Origin: a virus
Virus record (IMG/VR): IMGVR_UViG_3300030117_000791
Coordinates: 1-21,670 of that record
Strand: one strand, 5' to 3'
Length of the DNA: 21,670 nucleotides
The translations under genes and the position numbers were made by a program. Shown here piece by piece: positions 12,065 through 20,137 of the stretch. Below the pieces are notes generated by a model that was given only the letters and a program-made list of their open reading frames with translations, made no database searches and was not told the origin of the DNA. Numbering within the stretch: the first letter of the stretch is position 1; each line of letters opens with the position of its first letter.

Positions 12065-14068
12065 ATGGCTAATTACGACGAAAATAAATCTAAGCCTCAG
12101 ATTACAAAAGAATTGTTTAGACGTTGGAGAGACGCAAGAGAACAATGGGACGCTGAAGCAAGAAATGCAGTAGACTTTACTCTAGGAAATCATTATAGTA
12201 ACGACGAATCAGATGCGCTACAATCAGTAGGGCAAGCTGACTTTGTTATAGATAGAGTATATGCTGCTGTTGACAAATTAAAATCATTACTTACAGCAAG
12301 ACCAGCAAAATTTTCTGCTATTGCAAGAGAAGATTCAGATAACAAACTATCAATTGTTTGGAGAACAATACTTGAATACGTGTGGGATATTTCAAATGGA
12401 GATAGCACATTCAAGCAAGTTGTTCACGATTATGCTGTTACTGGACTGGGATATATGTATGTATATATAGACCCTGAAGCAGACTATGGTAGAGGTGAAG
12501 TTAAGTATACGCACGTAGACCCTTTTAGAGTATATGTAGACCCAGCATCAAGAGATAGATTTTTTAGCGATGCGTCAGGAATAATATTGTCTACGTTTTT
12601 AACCAGGCAGCAAGTTTTAGATTTATATCCTCAAATGGAAGAGTTTATTGATGATATAGAAGTTGGAGTCAACTCTTTGTATGGAGAAGACTACCCAACA
12701 TCTAATTTAAAAAACAGCAATAATGTTTTAACTCCTGCTGAGGCAAAAGATTTAGACTACAATGTAAATCAAAAATATCAAATACTTGATAGATTTTACA
12801 AAGTAAAAGTTCCTTTCTATAGAATTTTTAACAATATGACTGGAGCAGAAAAGATAGTAGACCCAGAGGTTTATGCTAATCTTATAGAAAATCCAGAAAC
12901 TATAGAAGCTATAGAAATTGGAGCTATAGATATAGAAGAAATTTTACAAACAAGAATTGCTCAATGCAGTAGCATTGGAGATACTTTACTTTATGAGCGT
13001 ATTCTTAACACTGATATATATCCAATTGTTCCATTTACGAACATTTGGACTAATACTCCCTATCCAAAATCAGATGTGAACAAGGTTAAAGATTCACAAA
13101 GACTTTTAAATAAGTTATTTTCTCTAACCTTGTCACACGCTCAATCTGCTGCTGGTTTAAAACTTTTAATTCCAGAAGGTAGTGTTGATAGTGTTAGTCA
13201 GTTAGAAAAAGATTGGGCTAATCCAAATGCGGTTATTGAATATAACCCAGAGTTTGGTGAGCCACATTACCCGCAACCAGCTCCACTTACTAGCGAGTTT
13301 TATTATTTAATTGATAGGGTAGAAAAATATATAGATTTAAACTTTGGTATACCTGAACTTTTACAAGGGTTTAAAGACCAAGCACCTGACTCTGTTAGAG
13401 GTACTATGCTTTTATCAGAGATGGGAGAATCAAGAGGTAAATCAAAGTTAAGAGATATTGAAGCAAGTTTATCTATGGTTGGTCAGGTTGTTTATAATCT
13501 GTCTAAAGACCATTATACATTTGCAAAAACATTTAGAATTGTACAACCAAATAATGATATTACTGAATTTTCAGTAAACATGAGAATGTATGATGATAAA
13601 TCGAATGAACTGTCAACCTTGAAGAATGATATTCAACTTGGTCAACATGACATTCGAATTATATCAGGTTCAACTTTGCCTAGCAACAAGGTATCTGAAT
13701 ACAACATGTATCTTGATGCGTATAAACTTGGACTGGTAGATGACGTCGAGGTTTTAAAGAAAACTGAAATCTTTGACAAAGAAGGTGTCCTTCAGAGAAA
13801 AGGGCGTATGGCACAAATGCAACAGTATATTACACAGCTTGAAAATCAAGTGAAGAAACTAAGCGGAGACTTACAGACATCTGAACGTGAAATGGTATCA
13901 GCTAGAAAACGTACAGAAGTTGAGAAGTTTAAATCTAACTTAAATGAGATTACTTCTTCTGCTAAAGTTAAAGAAAAAGAAAAGGTAATGAAACTAGGAA
14001 ACATTATTGACCAAATGCAATCTTCTATGGAGGAAGAAGAAAATAACGAGCCTGGTTCAGAGTCTTAG
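12065..14068 (+). CDS. Portal protein (P22-like)
   Basis: 667 aa, soluble and helix/strand mixed. The N-terminus (RRWRDAREQWDAEARNAVDF) and the following FVIDRVYAAVDKLKSLLTAR fit portal helices. The core has the marker GLGYMYVYIDPEADYGRGEV and the repeated DPFRVYVDP. The middle (WTNTPYPKSDVNKVKDSQRL) is the typical portal stem region, and the C-terminus from about 575 is a long coiled coil (MQQYITQLENQVKKLSGDLQ). The ring of 12 copies forms the DNA gate at one capsid vertex and docks the terminase. GGGAG precedes the ATG. Assignment rests on pattern and on position after the large terminase. Confidence 0.88.
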   Translation: MANYDENKSKPQITKELFRRWRDAREQWDAEARNAVDFTLGNHYSNDESDALQSVGQADFVIDRVYAAVDKLKSLLTARPAKFSAIAREDSDNKLSIVWRTILEYVWDISNGDSTFKQVVHDYAVTGLGYMYVYIDPEADYGRGEVKYTHVDPFRVYVDPASRDRFFSDASGIILSTFLTRQQVLDLYPQMEEFIDDIEVGVNSLYGEDYPTSNLKNSNNVLTPAEAKDLDYNVNQKYQILDRFYKVKVPFYRIFNNMTGAEKIVDPEVYANLIENPETIEAIEIGAIDIEEILQTRIAQCSSIGDTLLYERILNTDIYPIVPFTNIWTNTPYPKSDVNKVKDSQRLLNKLFSLTLSHAQSAAGLKLLIPEGSVDSVSQLEKDWANPNAVIEYNPEFGEPHYPQPAPLTSEFYYLIDRVEKYIDLNFGIPELLQGFKDQAPDSVRGTMLLSEMGESRGKSKLRDIEASLSMVGQVVYNLSKDHYTFAKTFRIVQPNNDITEFSVNMRMYDDKSNELSTLKNDIQLGQHDIRIISGSTLPSNKVSEYNMYLDAYKLGLVDDVEVLKKTEIFDKEGVLQRKGRMAQMQQYITQLENQVKKLSGDLQTSEREMVSARKRTEVEKFKSNLNEITSSAKVKEKEKVMKLGNIIDQMQSSMEEEENNEPGSES

Positions 14069-14097
14069 GACTAAATCAGGGTTAGGAGAAAAAAAAT

Positions 14098-14865
14098 ATG
14101 GCACAAGAACAAGAACAACAACAGGTTGAACAGCAAGACCCAATTGTCGAATCTACAGTGGAGCAATCAGTTTCATTGCAAGAAGAGACCGTAGAAGAAG
14201 GTGTGGAAGCATCTGAATCTGTAGACTGGGAAGTTGAAGCTAAAAAGTTTCAATCAATGTATGACAAAAAGGTTGCAGAACACGAAAACTTAAAACAAGA
14301 TAGTAGTGATTTACTTCAGTTAAGACAAGTCTTATCTGAAAAACCAGAATTAGTCAACGTCATTGAAAAAAGCCTTTCTGGAGAATCAGTTGAGGACAAA
14401 GGTATGGAGGGAAGTACAACCCCAGATAACTTTGACCCTTGGGACGCCTACTACAAGCCTGACTCAGAATCTTACAAATTTAGAGTAAGTCAAGAGAAAA
14501 AGCTTGTACATGAAACAGTAGATAACGAACTAGCTAAACTACAAAATCAAATGGCGATAAATAATTTAAAAACAGAATTGGTTAGTAAGCACAATTTAGG
14601 CTCAGACGATGCTGAAAGGTTTTTACAGTTTGCAACAACACCAAAAGCTAATCTTCCTATTGAAACACTTATTAAAGTGTGGAAAGAGGATGAAGGCAAA
14701 GGTGCTAAACAAAGTGAAAATTTGGAAGCAGTCAGAAAAACAAAATCAATTCCTAAACCAGCTGGTGTGCTTCAGGGTGGCGAACAACCACAAAAGTCTG
14801 AAGGAGACCAAGTATGGGATAGAATTATGAGCGCTGGACGAGTTGGTAGAATAGCTAAAAACTAA
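14098..14865 (+). CDS. Scaffolding protein
   Basis: 255 aa. It is very acidic and Gln/Glu-rich in the first 55 residues (MAQEQEQQQVEQQDPIVEST), helical in the middle (VSQEKKLVHETVDNELAKLQ) and basic at the C-terminus (MSAGRVGRIAKN), which in scaffolds contacts the capsid shell. It lies between portal and major capsid protein, the usual scaffold position. AGGAG precedes the ATG. No protease motif is visible, so how the scaffold leaves the prohead is unclear. Composition and position give the call; sequence family is not recognised. Confidence 0.8.
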   Translation: MAQEQEQQQVEQQDPIVESTVEQSVSLQEETVEEGVEASESVDWEVEAKKFQSMYDKKVAEHENLKQDSSDLLQLRQVLSEKPELVNVIEKSLSGESVEDKGMEGSTTPDNFDPWDAYYKPDSESYKFRVSQEKKLVHETVDNELAKLQNQMAINNLKTELVSKHNLGSDDAERFLQFATTPKANLPIETLIKVWKEDEGKGAKQSENLEAVRKTKSIPKPAGVLQGGEQPQKSEGDQVWDRIMSAGRVGRIAKN

Positions 14866-14882
14866 CTTAGGAGTGAATTAAA

Positions 14883-16253
14883 ATGGCTTTTAAACAAGGA
14901 CAATTAAAGTCATCACAGATTACAGCAGCTTCAACAAGCGCTGGATACGGACAGGCTCCAGACCAAAGAAAGCTGTATGATTTCTCTGATAGAGTTGCAG
15001 AACTTATGCCAGAGGAGTCACCTTTTTTCGTCTATCTAAGTCAAGTTGCTAAAGTAGCTACTGACGATAATATTTTCAGATACTTAGAAAATAGAACTGT
15101 CACTAACTACACATCACGTAACTTTAGCTTAGCAGCAGCCGTAAACGGTGGTAGCGCAGTATCAGCAGGAAATCTTTATGATTTTACTGTAGATGACGGA
15201 GCAGGTTCTGCAATTGGTTTTATGACCAAAGGAATGGTACTTGCAGTAAAATCTGTGGATGACACAAATGGTTATAGTCAAGTTCTAGTTAGAGTTGAGT
15301 CTGCACCAAACGTACAATCAGCTAACACTACCTTCTCAGGTAGAGTTATTGAAGTGTCAAATTCAGGTGTATCAGGATACAATGTTTTATCAGATAACGA
15401 TGAAGCACAAATCGTAGGTACATCATTCGGAGAAGGAACAGGTTCACCTGACACTTTCTCAGACACTTTAGAAGATGACTTTGGTTATACTCAAATCTTT
15501 AAAACAGCTTGCGAATTAACCAACACAGCAATAGCTACAAGATATCGTGGCTATTCAAACGAGTTCGATAGAATTTGGGCTCAAAAACTACGTGAACACA
15601 AAGTTGACATCGAAAGAGCTATGCTTTTCGGTCAAAAAGCTCGTGTAAACGGAGTACAATACACTGAAGGTCTAGTTGGACACATTGTAAAAAATGTTGC
15701 TCCAGTAACTGACGATTCAGCATTTTCTTACTCATCAGGTAACGCTTACTACAGAAGTGTAGCACAAAGCGAACTTACTTATGACAGACTACTTGCTGAC
15801 TTAGAGGTTATCTTTGACCCAGCAAGAGGCGGTTCAAGTGAAAGACTTGTATTAGCTTCATTGCCAGTAATTACATTCTTTAACAAAATGGGCGACGGTG
15901 CTTTCATTGACGCTTCTGTTGGACATGCAAATGGACCATACAGAGTTAACATGAACAACGTACAAGGTAGCTTTGGCCACCAGTTAATGGAAATTAACAC
16001 TGTACATGGTTCTATGTTCTTAGTGAAAGAACCTCTATTTAGAGGAATTGCAAGTGGATTCATGCTTATGGCTGATATGTCTAAATTAGCATACAGACCA
16101 TTAGTTGGTAACGGTATTAATCGTGACACTCAAATCATGACAAACGTACAAAATGCGGATGAAGACTTGAGAAAAGACATGATTATGACTGAAGCTGGTC
16201 TTGAAATTACACTTCCTGAATGTCACGCTCTATACAATGTGGAGGGATTATAA
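14883..16253 (+). CDS. Major capsid protein (SU10-like/DUF5309, HK97 fold)
   Basis: 456 aa. The first 40 residues are Ser/Ala/Gln-rich (QITAASTSAGYGQAPDQRKL) followed by a DRVAELMPEESPFFVYLSQV segment. The region 205-260 (FGYTQIFKTACELTNTAIAT, RGYSNEFDRIWAQKLREHKV, then ERAMLFGQKA) has the signature of SU10-type major capsid proteins (DUF5309). Later come ARGGSSERLVLASLPVITFF and a C-terminal strand-rich part. It forms the HK97-fold shell. AGGAG lies upstream; it follows the scaffold gene by 17 bp and should be among the most highly expressed proteins. Confidence 0.88.
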   Translation: MAFKQGQLKSSQITAASTSAGYGQAPDQRKLYDFSDRVAELMPEESPFFVYLSQVAKVATDDNIFRYLENRTVTNYTSRNFSLAAAVNGGSAVSAGNLYDFTVDDGAGSAIGFMTKGMVLAVKSVDDTNGYSQVLVRVESAPNVQSANTTFSGRVIEVSNSGVSGYNVLSDNDEAQIVGTSFGEGTGSPDTFSDTLEDDFGYTQIFKTACELTNTAIATRYRGYSNEFDRIWAQKLREHKVDIERAMLFGQKARVNGVQYTEGLVGHIVKNVAPVTDDSAFSYSSGNAYYRSVAQSELTYDRLLADLEVIFDPARGGSSERLVLASLPVITFFNKMGDGAFIDASVGHANGPYRVNMNNVQGSFGHQLMEINTVHGSMFLVKEPLFRGIASGFMLMADMSKLAYRPLVGNGINRDTQIMTNVQNADEDLRKDMIMTEAGLEITLPECHALYNVEGL

Positions 16254-16254
16254 A

Positions 16255-16698
16255 ATGGCAAGAAGTAGTATAATAGAACAAAATAGTGGTAATGGTGGAT
16301 ATTTATTACCAGTTGAAAGAGTAACTGCAGCTAAAACTTTAGACGCAGTGAAGGATAGTGGAAAGATATTTTTACTAGACGCAGCTGGTGGTGCATACTC
16401 TATCACTTTACCTACAACTTTAGAAGTTGGTACTCAATACAAATTAATTGTAGAAGAGAATACACCAACAGGAGCTATTACCATAGCAGCTGGTTCTGCA
16501 ATTATGTTTGGTAAAATAGCAGAATCTGAAGTTGACACAAGTGATGATAACCCAGGTTCATCTGGTGCTACAGGAGTTTCAAATGTTATTTTTGGAACAA
16601 CTGCAGAACAAGGTGACCATATTAACATCGAATGTGATGGTAAAAAGTGGTATTTCTACGGAAACGCTGCTAAAGATGGAGCTGTAACAACATCATAA
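16255..16698 (+). CDS. Capsid decoration or head-fibre-like protein (147 aa)
   Basis: A beta-rich protein, GGYLLPVERVTAAKTLDAVK, then FLLDAAGGAYSITLPTTLEV and YKLIVEENTPTGAITIAAGS, in the style of trimeric jelly-roll or immunoglobulin-like head decoration proteins. It directly follows the major capsid gene, separated by one base, with GGAGG upstream. I place the start at 16255 rather than at an earlier in-frame ATG inside the capsid gene because of this site. Function is inferred from position and composition. Confidence 0.72.
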   Translation: MARSSIIEQNSGNGGYLLPVERVTAAKTLDAVKDSGKIFLLDAAGGAYSITLPTTLEVGTQYKLIVEENTPTGAITIAAGSAIMFGKIAESEVDTSDDNPGSSGATGVSNVIFGTTAEQGDHINIECDGKKWYFYGNAAKDGAVTTS

Positions 16699-16715
16699 TA
16701 GTTATTAGGTACTAT

Positions 16716-16736
16716 GGAGTGGGTTAGTCCCACTCC
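16716..16736 (+). other. Strong hairpin between decoration and downstream structural genes
   Basis: Perfect 8-bp stem GGAGTGGG / CCCACTCC with a five-base loop, 18 bases after the stop codon at 16698. No T-tract follows. It may be a partial terminator or an mRNA 3'-end stabiliser that lets capsid-region mRNA accumulate above the downstream genes. Confidence 0.6.
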
Positions 16737-16773
16737 GAAACCTATAAAGAATTTTAAATAATTAGGAGAAAAA

Positions 16774-16971
16774 ATGGCAAATTATAATACAACTACAAAG
16801 ATTATTATTAATGACCTTAGTGTTAAATCAGACTCAACTTCTGGTTCATTAGCTAAAGAGATTAATGATTATATTCAAACTTTAGATGATAGCACTAATG
16901 CTATTATAGATATTCAAGCAGTAAAGCTTGATGCTTCTAGAGTTGCTTACATAGTAGTAGCTAAAGGATAA
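16774..16971 (+). CDS. Small protein of unknown function (65 aa)
   Basis: MANYNTTTKIIINDLSVKSD then an Ile-rich helix (LAKEINDYIQTLDDSTNAII) and two C-terminal strands (IQAVKLDASRVAYIVVAKG). An alpha/beta small domain, not recognised. AGGAG precedes the ATG at good spacing; it is the first of a chain of genes joined by TAATG junctions, and the strong ribosome site here may drive the whole chain. Confidence 0.72.
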   Translation: MANYNTTTKIIINDLSVKSDSTSGSLAKEINDYIQTLDDSTNAIIDIQAVKLDASRVAYIVVAKG

Positions 16972-17225
16972 TGGCTAATTGTCAACACTGCGACAAGCCT
17001 AATCCAGAAGGTTACTTTAACTGTCCTTCATGCGGGCTAAGAGCAGCTCCTAATAAATGGAATACTAATTTTGTTATAAGAGAAGGTAATCCTTTTGCAA
17101 CAGCAATTAGAAAAGACCAGATTGACATTAATCATATGTCAATGGAAGATGGTGTAAAAAAGATGCAAGAAAGCAAAAAGAACGCAAAACCCACACCACG
17201 TGGGAAAGGAATAAGGGTAATGTAA
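16971..17225 (+). CDS. Zinc-ribbon protein (84 aa)
   Basis: The N-terminus, MANCQHCDKPNPEGYFNCPS followed by CG, holds two pairs (C4-C7 and C18-C21), a compact zinc ribbon. The rest is polar and basic, ending PTPRGKGIRVM. It starts in a TAATG overlap with the previous stop and is coupled to the next by the same. It lies within the virion genes, so it could be a minor structural or internal protein; this is inference. Confidence 0.72.
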   Translation: MANCQHCDKPNPEGYFNCPSCGLRAAPNKWNTNFVIREGNPFATAIRKDQIDINHMSMEDGVKKMQESKKNAKPTPRGKGIRVM

Positions 17226-17305
17226 TGCCAATGAAAAAAGGTAAAAAAGTAGTAAAGAAGAAAAAAGTAGTAAAGAAGAAAAAAAATTACGGTAAGAGAT
17301 ACTAA
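17225..17305 (+). CDS. Lysine-rich micro-protein 1 (26 aa)
   Basis: Thirteen lysines among 26 residues, built from the tandem KKVVKKK unit twice (MPMKKGKKVVKKKKVVKKKK, then NYGKRY). It starts at a TAATG junction and ends at one, so it is an additional link in the coupled chain. Strongly DNA- or RNA-binding by charge. Likely expressed only through translational coupling, having no strong site of its own. Confidence 0.6.
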   Translation: MPMKKGKKVVKKKKVVKKKKNYGKRY

Positions 17306-17451
17306 TGAAAGTAAAAGCTCCCAAAGGTTATCACTTTATGAAAAAAGGCAAAGGATATGTTTTGATGAAACATGGAGCTAAATTTAAAAGACATAAAGGA
17401 GCTTCATTATCTATGCCTATGAAAGTAATAAAAACTCATGGTAGAAAATAA
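17305..17451 (+). CDS. Lysine-rich micro-protein 2 (48 aa)
   Basis: A basic, glycine- and lysine-rich protein (MKVKAPKGYHFMKKGKGYVL, then KFKRHKGASLSMPMKVIKTH), with 13 lysines and only neutral or basic charged residues. TAATG junctions on both sides. No known domain. Like its neighbour it may bind packaged DNA or RNA, or be a minor virion protein. Confidence 0.62.
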   Translation: MKVKAPKGYHFMKKGKGYVLMKHGAKFKRHKGASLSMPMKVIKTHGRK

Positions 17452-17666
17452 TGTGGGCAATATTTAAAGATGAAAATGATTACAACGAAAAAGCAATTAT
17501 TGGTTTTATTTCTTTTGCCTTAATGTGCGTATTCGGAATTGTAGATTTAGTAACAGGTTTATTAGGACAAGAAATTATTATTAACGATAATATTTATAAT
17601 TCATTTGTTTGGGTTACACTTGGTTCATTTGGTATAGCAGGGGCAGAAAAGGTATATAAGAAATAA
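17451..17666 (+). CDS. Holin-like two-TM membrane protein (71 aa)
   Basis: Two hydrophobic segments, roughly residues 15-39 (AIIGFISFALMCVFGIVDLV) and 49-64 (YNSFVWVTLGSFGIAG), are separated by a charged loop (GQEIIINDN). Charged ends (MWAIFKDENDYNEK, then EKVYKK) are as in class II holins, which form pores for lysis. Length suits. No endolysin is next to it, so a membrane-structural role is possible. Chain member with TAATG junctions on both sides. Confidence 0.68.
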   Translation: MWAIFKDENDYNEKAIIGFISFALMCVFGIVDLVTGLLGQEIIINDNIYNSFVWVTLGSFGIAGAEKVYKK

Positions 17667-17806
17667 TGCCAAGAAAGAATACAGTAACCTTTGTAAGAAG
17701 AAATGGAAAAAAGAAAACAAGACAAGGCAAAAGCAAACTAACAAAGTATGGTACAAAAACTAGTAAGAAGTATTACAAAAAAAAGTATAGAGGACAAGGT
17801 AAGTAA
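17666..17806 (+). CDS. Lysine-rich micro-protein 3 (46 aa)
   Basis: Begins MPRKNTVTFVRRNGKKKTRQ and continues GKSKLTKYGTKTSKKYYKKK to a YRGQGK end. It has about 21 Lys/Arg in 46 residues and no acidic residue. TAATG junctions join it to the holin-like gene before and the 145-aa gene after. Third of three highly basic tiny proteins in 600 bp; function not recognised. Confidence 0.65.
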   Translation: MPRKNTVTFVRRNGKKKTRQGKSKLTKYGTKTSKKYYKKKYRGQGK

Positions 17807-18243
17807 TGGATAATGGCGTAAAAGGATTATTTGGAAGGCTTTTTGGAGAAAAGAGAAAAAAAAGCTTAGAGGAAATCTATGGAGATATGATGATAGGGCT
17901 TAGAAGAAGAACTAACTTAATAAAAAATAGAGACCCATATATAGGTAAAGTTTATAAAAAAAGACTTGAAAAATTATTTGACATGATACAAGACGAGGTC
18001 GGATATGACCTACCAAACAATGATAATATTCTTTTGTCTGAAGATGATTTAAGAATGATAGCAAATAGAACAGGATTTCTTTCTCCTAAGAGAACACCAG
18101 AAGGAATTGAACCAAGATATGTAGATAAAACTAGAAAAATGCCTACGTATTCAGGTATTGCGCAAACTGGTTCAATAAATGTTTTGAGCGATGAAGATAT
18201 ATTAGAGCTTCTTTTAGGACAACCTGAGATAAGAGGTAGGTAA
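17806..18243 (+). CDS. Protein of unknown function in virion operon (145 aa)
   Basis: Basic N-terminus (GLFGRLFGEKRKKSLEEIYG), helical middle (RRRTNLIKNRDPYIGKVYKK, then LEKLFDMIQDEVGYDLP) and an acidic C-terminal helix (SDEDILELLLGQPEI). Soluble, with no membrane segment or cysteine cluster. The basic first half and acidic end would suit a head-tail or internal virion protein. Chain member; TAATG on both sides. Confidence 0.75.
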   Translation: MDNGVKGLFGRLFGEKRKKSLEEIYGDMMIGLRRRTNLIKNRDPYIGKVYKKRLEKLFDMIQDEVGYDLPNNDNILLSEDDLRMIANRTGFLSPKRTPEGIEPRYVDKTRKMPTYSGIAQTGSINVLSDEDILELLLGQPEIRGR

Positions 18244-19859
18244 TGGCTGATTTTAAAACAAGAATAGATGATTTAACAGGCTTTGCAAGTACTGATGACA
18301 CAGCGTTAAATGACTGGTTGTCAGCTGGTGCTCGTTCTGTAATGAATGTACTTCCTCTAAATAAGCTAGAGAGAGTAGCAAGTAATGAAAACTTTACAAA
18401 CAATATAGATGTAGAGGGAAAAAAGATTTTAGCGGTTGTTAGAAAAGATAACAATCACGCAAGTAAGATTTATACACCATGTAGAAAATTACCACCTTCA
18501 ATGATGGGTAGAGTAAACGATACAAGCTATATGGAAGCTGCGTCAGAAAGTGACCCAGCATATATTATACAAAACGATGTTTTGAATACATATCCAGGTA
18601 GCAATGCAAGCAATGATAGTAGGGTTGTATTTGTAAACTCTTCAATAACTGTAGCACATGGAGATAGTGCAATAGCAAACTTTCCTGACGAAGCAGAAGA
18701 AGCAGTAGTTTTATACGGAGCAAGAAATGCATTAGAAAGATTAATGAATGGATTACAATCTAATGATTTAATAGACCACGCTTCAACAGGTGCATTAGCA
18801 CTTATGAATGCAGAGATTGATGATGTGGTTCATGATTCAAATGGTTCTTTAGCAAAAGCAAAAGCACAAATAGATAATTTTGTTACATCTATAGGAGATA
18901 TAGACGATACTACAGAATTGTTTGATAACACAAATAAGAGGTTTACAGTAGTAAGAGATGCTTTAGTAAAAGCACAAGATATTATAGATAATGATGGTTT
19001 TGGTAGCGGTTTAGATGTAACAGATTTTGTTGGAGATGTAGATACAGCTTTAGGTAAAATAGATGCACATTTAACTGACGAAGAAGCTATATTAACTAAT
19101 GACCCAACTTCTGGAGATATTTCTACAGCATTAGGAGCAATTAAAACAGCTGTAGACCAAGCAGCAACAGCAGCAGGAAAATTTACTTCAGCTGATGAGT
19201 CTGTTTTTGGAGATGAAGATACATTTTTAACTAGCAACTCTCAATTAACAAGAGTAAAAGATGCTCTAGATAAAGCACAAGAAACTATTACTGGAGACCA
19301 ACCATCTTCCAGCTTGGATGCAAGAGGTGCTCAAGCAGATGAAGATGTAGAACTAGTAAGCTCTGCTTTAAACATAGCTCAAACAGAAATATCAAGAGCT
19401 CAAACTCACTTATCAGAATGGGCTAGTATTGGAGATATGAGAGTAAAAGAAGTTCAGGTAGCACTTAATGAGGCAGATGGTTATGCAAAAGAAGTACAAG
19501 CTAGACTTGGATATGCAGCAGCTTACATAGCTGCAGCAAATGCTAGAACACAAGAAGGTTCTTCAAGAATATCTCAAGCTAGCCTAGGTGTGTCAGTAGC
19601 ACAACAAGAATTACAAAGAGCAAATGTAGCTATAGCAGAAATAAACTCTTTAATGGCTTCATATTCTTTAGAACTTCAAAGTGTTGCTCCTTATATGAGT
19701 GAAGTATCAGGAAAGTTGTCAGCAGCAGCTCAGTATGGTCAAGAGTTTCAAGCTAGACTTACTAGAGACCAGGCTAAATATCAGTGGTATACTCAACAGT
19801 ATGCTCAGGTAGATGCTAGATATAAAGAACAAATACAAACTCTTCAAGGAGCATTATAA
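18243..19859 (+). CDS. Large coiled-coil structural protein (538 aa), connector/neck-like
   Basis: The first 170 residues (TRIDDLTGFASTDDTALNDW, then SAGARSVMNVLP) look like a compact connector-type domain as seen in marine phage virion genes. From 175 to the end the protein is almost all helix with a regular Ala/Glu/Ser heptad, including LNIAQTEISRAQTHLSEWAS, YAAAYIAAANARTQEGSSRI and VAQQELQRANVAIAEINSLM. This implies a long trimeric or dimeric coiled coil, such as a neck whisker or fibre. The name is inferred from position between head and tail genes and from composition. Confidence 0.72.
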   Translation: MADFKTRIDDLTGFASTDDTALNDWLSAGARSVMNVLPLNKLERVASNENFTNNIDVEGKKILAVVRKDNNHASKIYTPCRKLPPSMMGRVNDTSYMEAASESDPAYIIQNDVLNTYPGSNASNDSRVVFVNSSITVAHGDSAIANFPDEAEEAVVLYGARNALERLMNGLQSNDLIDHASTGALALMNAEIDDVVHDSNGSLAKAKAQIDNFVTSIGDIDDTTELFDNTNKRFTVVRDALVKAQDIIDNDGFGSGLDVTDFVGDVDTALGKIDAHLTDEEAILTNDPTSGDISTALGAIKTAVDQAATAAGKFTSADESVFGDEDTFLTSNSQLTRVKDALDKAQETITGDQPSSSLDARGAQADEDVELVSSALNIAQTEISRAQTHLSEWASIGDMRVKEVQVALNEADGYAKEVQARLGYAAAYIAAANARTQEGSSRISQASLGVSVAQQELQRANVAIAEINSLMASYSLELQSVAPYMSEVSGKLSAAAQYGQEFQARLTRDQAKYQWYTQQYAQVDARYKEQIQTLQGAL

Positions 19860-20137
19860 TGGCTGATTATAAAAACACGCAATGGACAGAAGAAAGTATT
19901 GCACCAAGCACTACTTGGACAGAAGAAAATTTACAGGCATCAACAACCTGGACAGAGCAAGGTATATCTCCAAGCACTACTTGGACTGAAGAAAGTTTAC
20001 AAGCAGCAACTACTTGGACAGAACAAAATATAGCTCCAACTACAGGCTGGAAAGAGGTTATAGAAGAGTATGACAACTGGGAAGATGCAATTAATTTTTG
20101 GAATTTAGCTAATTTTAATTGGGAGGAAATAGGATAA
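19859..20137 (+). CDS. Trp-Thr-Glu repeat protein (92 aa)
   Basis: Five 11-residue repeats begin at residue 7 and a degenerate sixth follows (units TQWTEESIAPS, TTWTEENLQAS, TTWTEQGISPS, TTWTEESLQAA, TTWTEQNIAPT, then TGWKEV). Trp occurs at 9, 20, 31, 42, 53 and 64. Odd units carry I-[AS]-P, even units L-Q-A, giving a 22-residue super-repeat that probably forms a short beta solenoid or fibre. The tail is acidic and Trp-rich (YDNWEDAINFWNLANFNWEE). Chain member with TAATG at both ends; perhaps a small tail appendage. No family recognised. Confidence 0.75.
   Translation: MADYKNTQWTEESIAPSTTWTEENLQASTTWTEQGISPSTTWTEESLQAATTWTEQNIAPTTGWKEVIEEYDNWEDAINFWNLANFNWEEIG
19877..20074 (+). repeat. 33-bp tandem repeats (six units, last degenerate) coding the WTE repeat
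   Basis: 33-bp units such as ACTACTTGGACAGAA recur from 19877 with about 70-90% identity; units 1, 3, 5 and 2, 4 are closest to each other, as in the protein. The last is degenerate. Confidence 0.7.

Noticed and set aside
14609-14830. Lysine-rich frame within the scaffold gene
   Set aside because: Out-of-frame shadow; the scaffold frame has the ribosome site, position and composition expected.
15779-16129. 116-codon antisense frame in the capsid gene
   Set aside because: Antisense shadow of the major capsid protein, no ribosome site or promoter.
18830-19237. 135-codon Ser/Val-rich antisense frame
   Set aside because: Antisense of the coiled-coil protein; produced by its regular Asp/Ala/Thr codon pattern.
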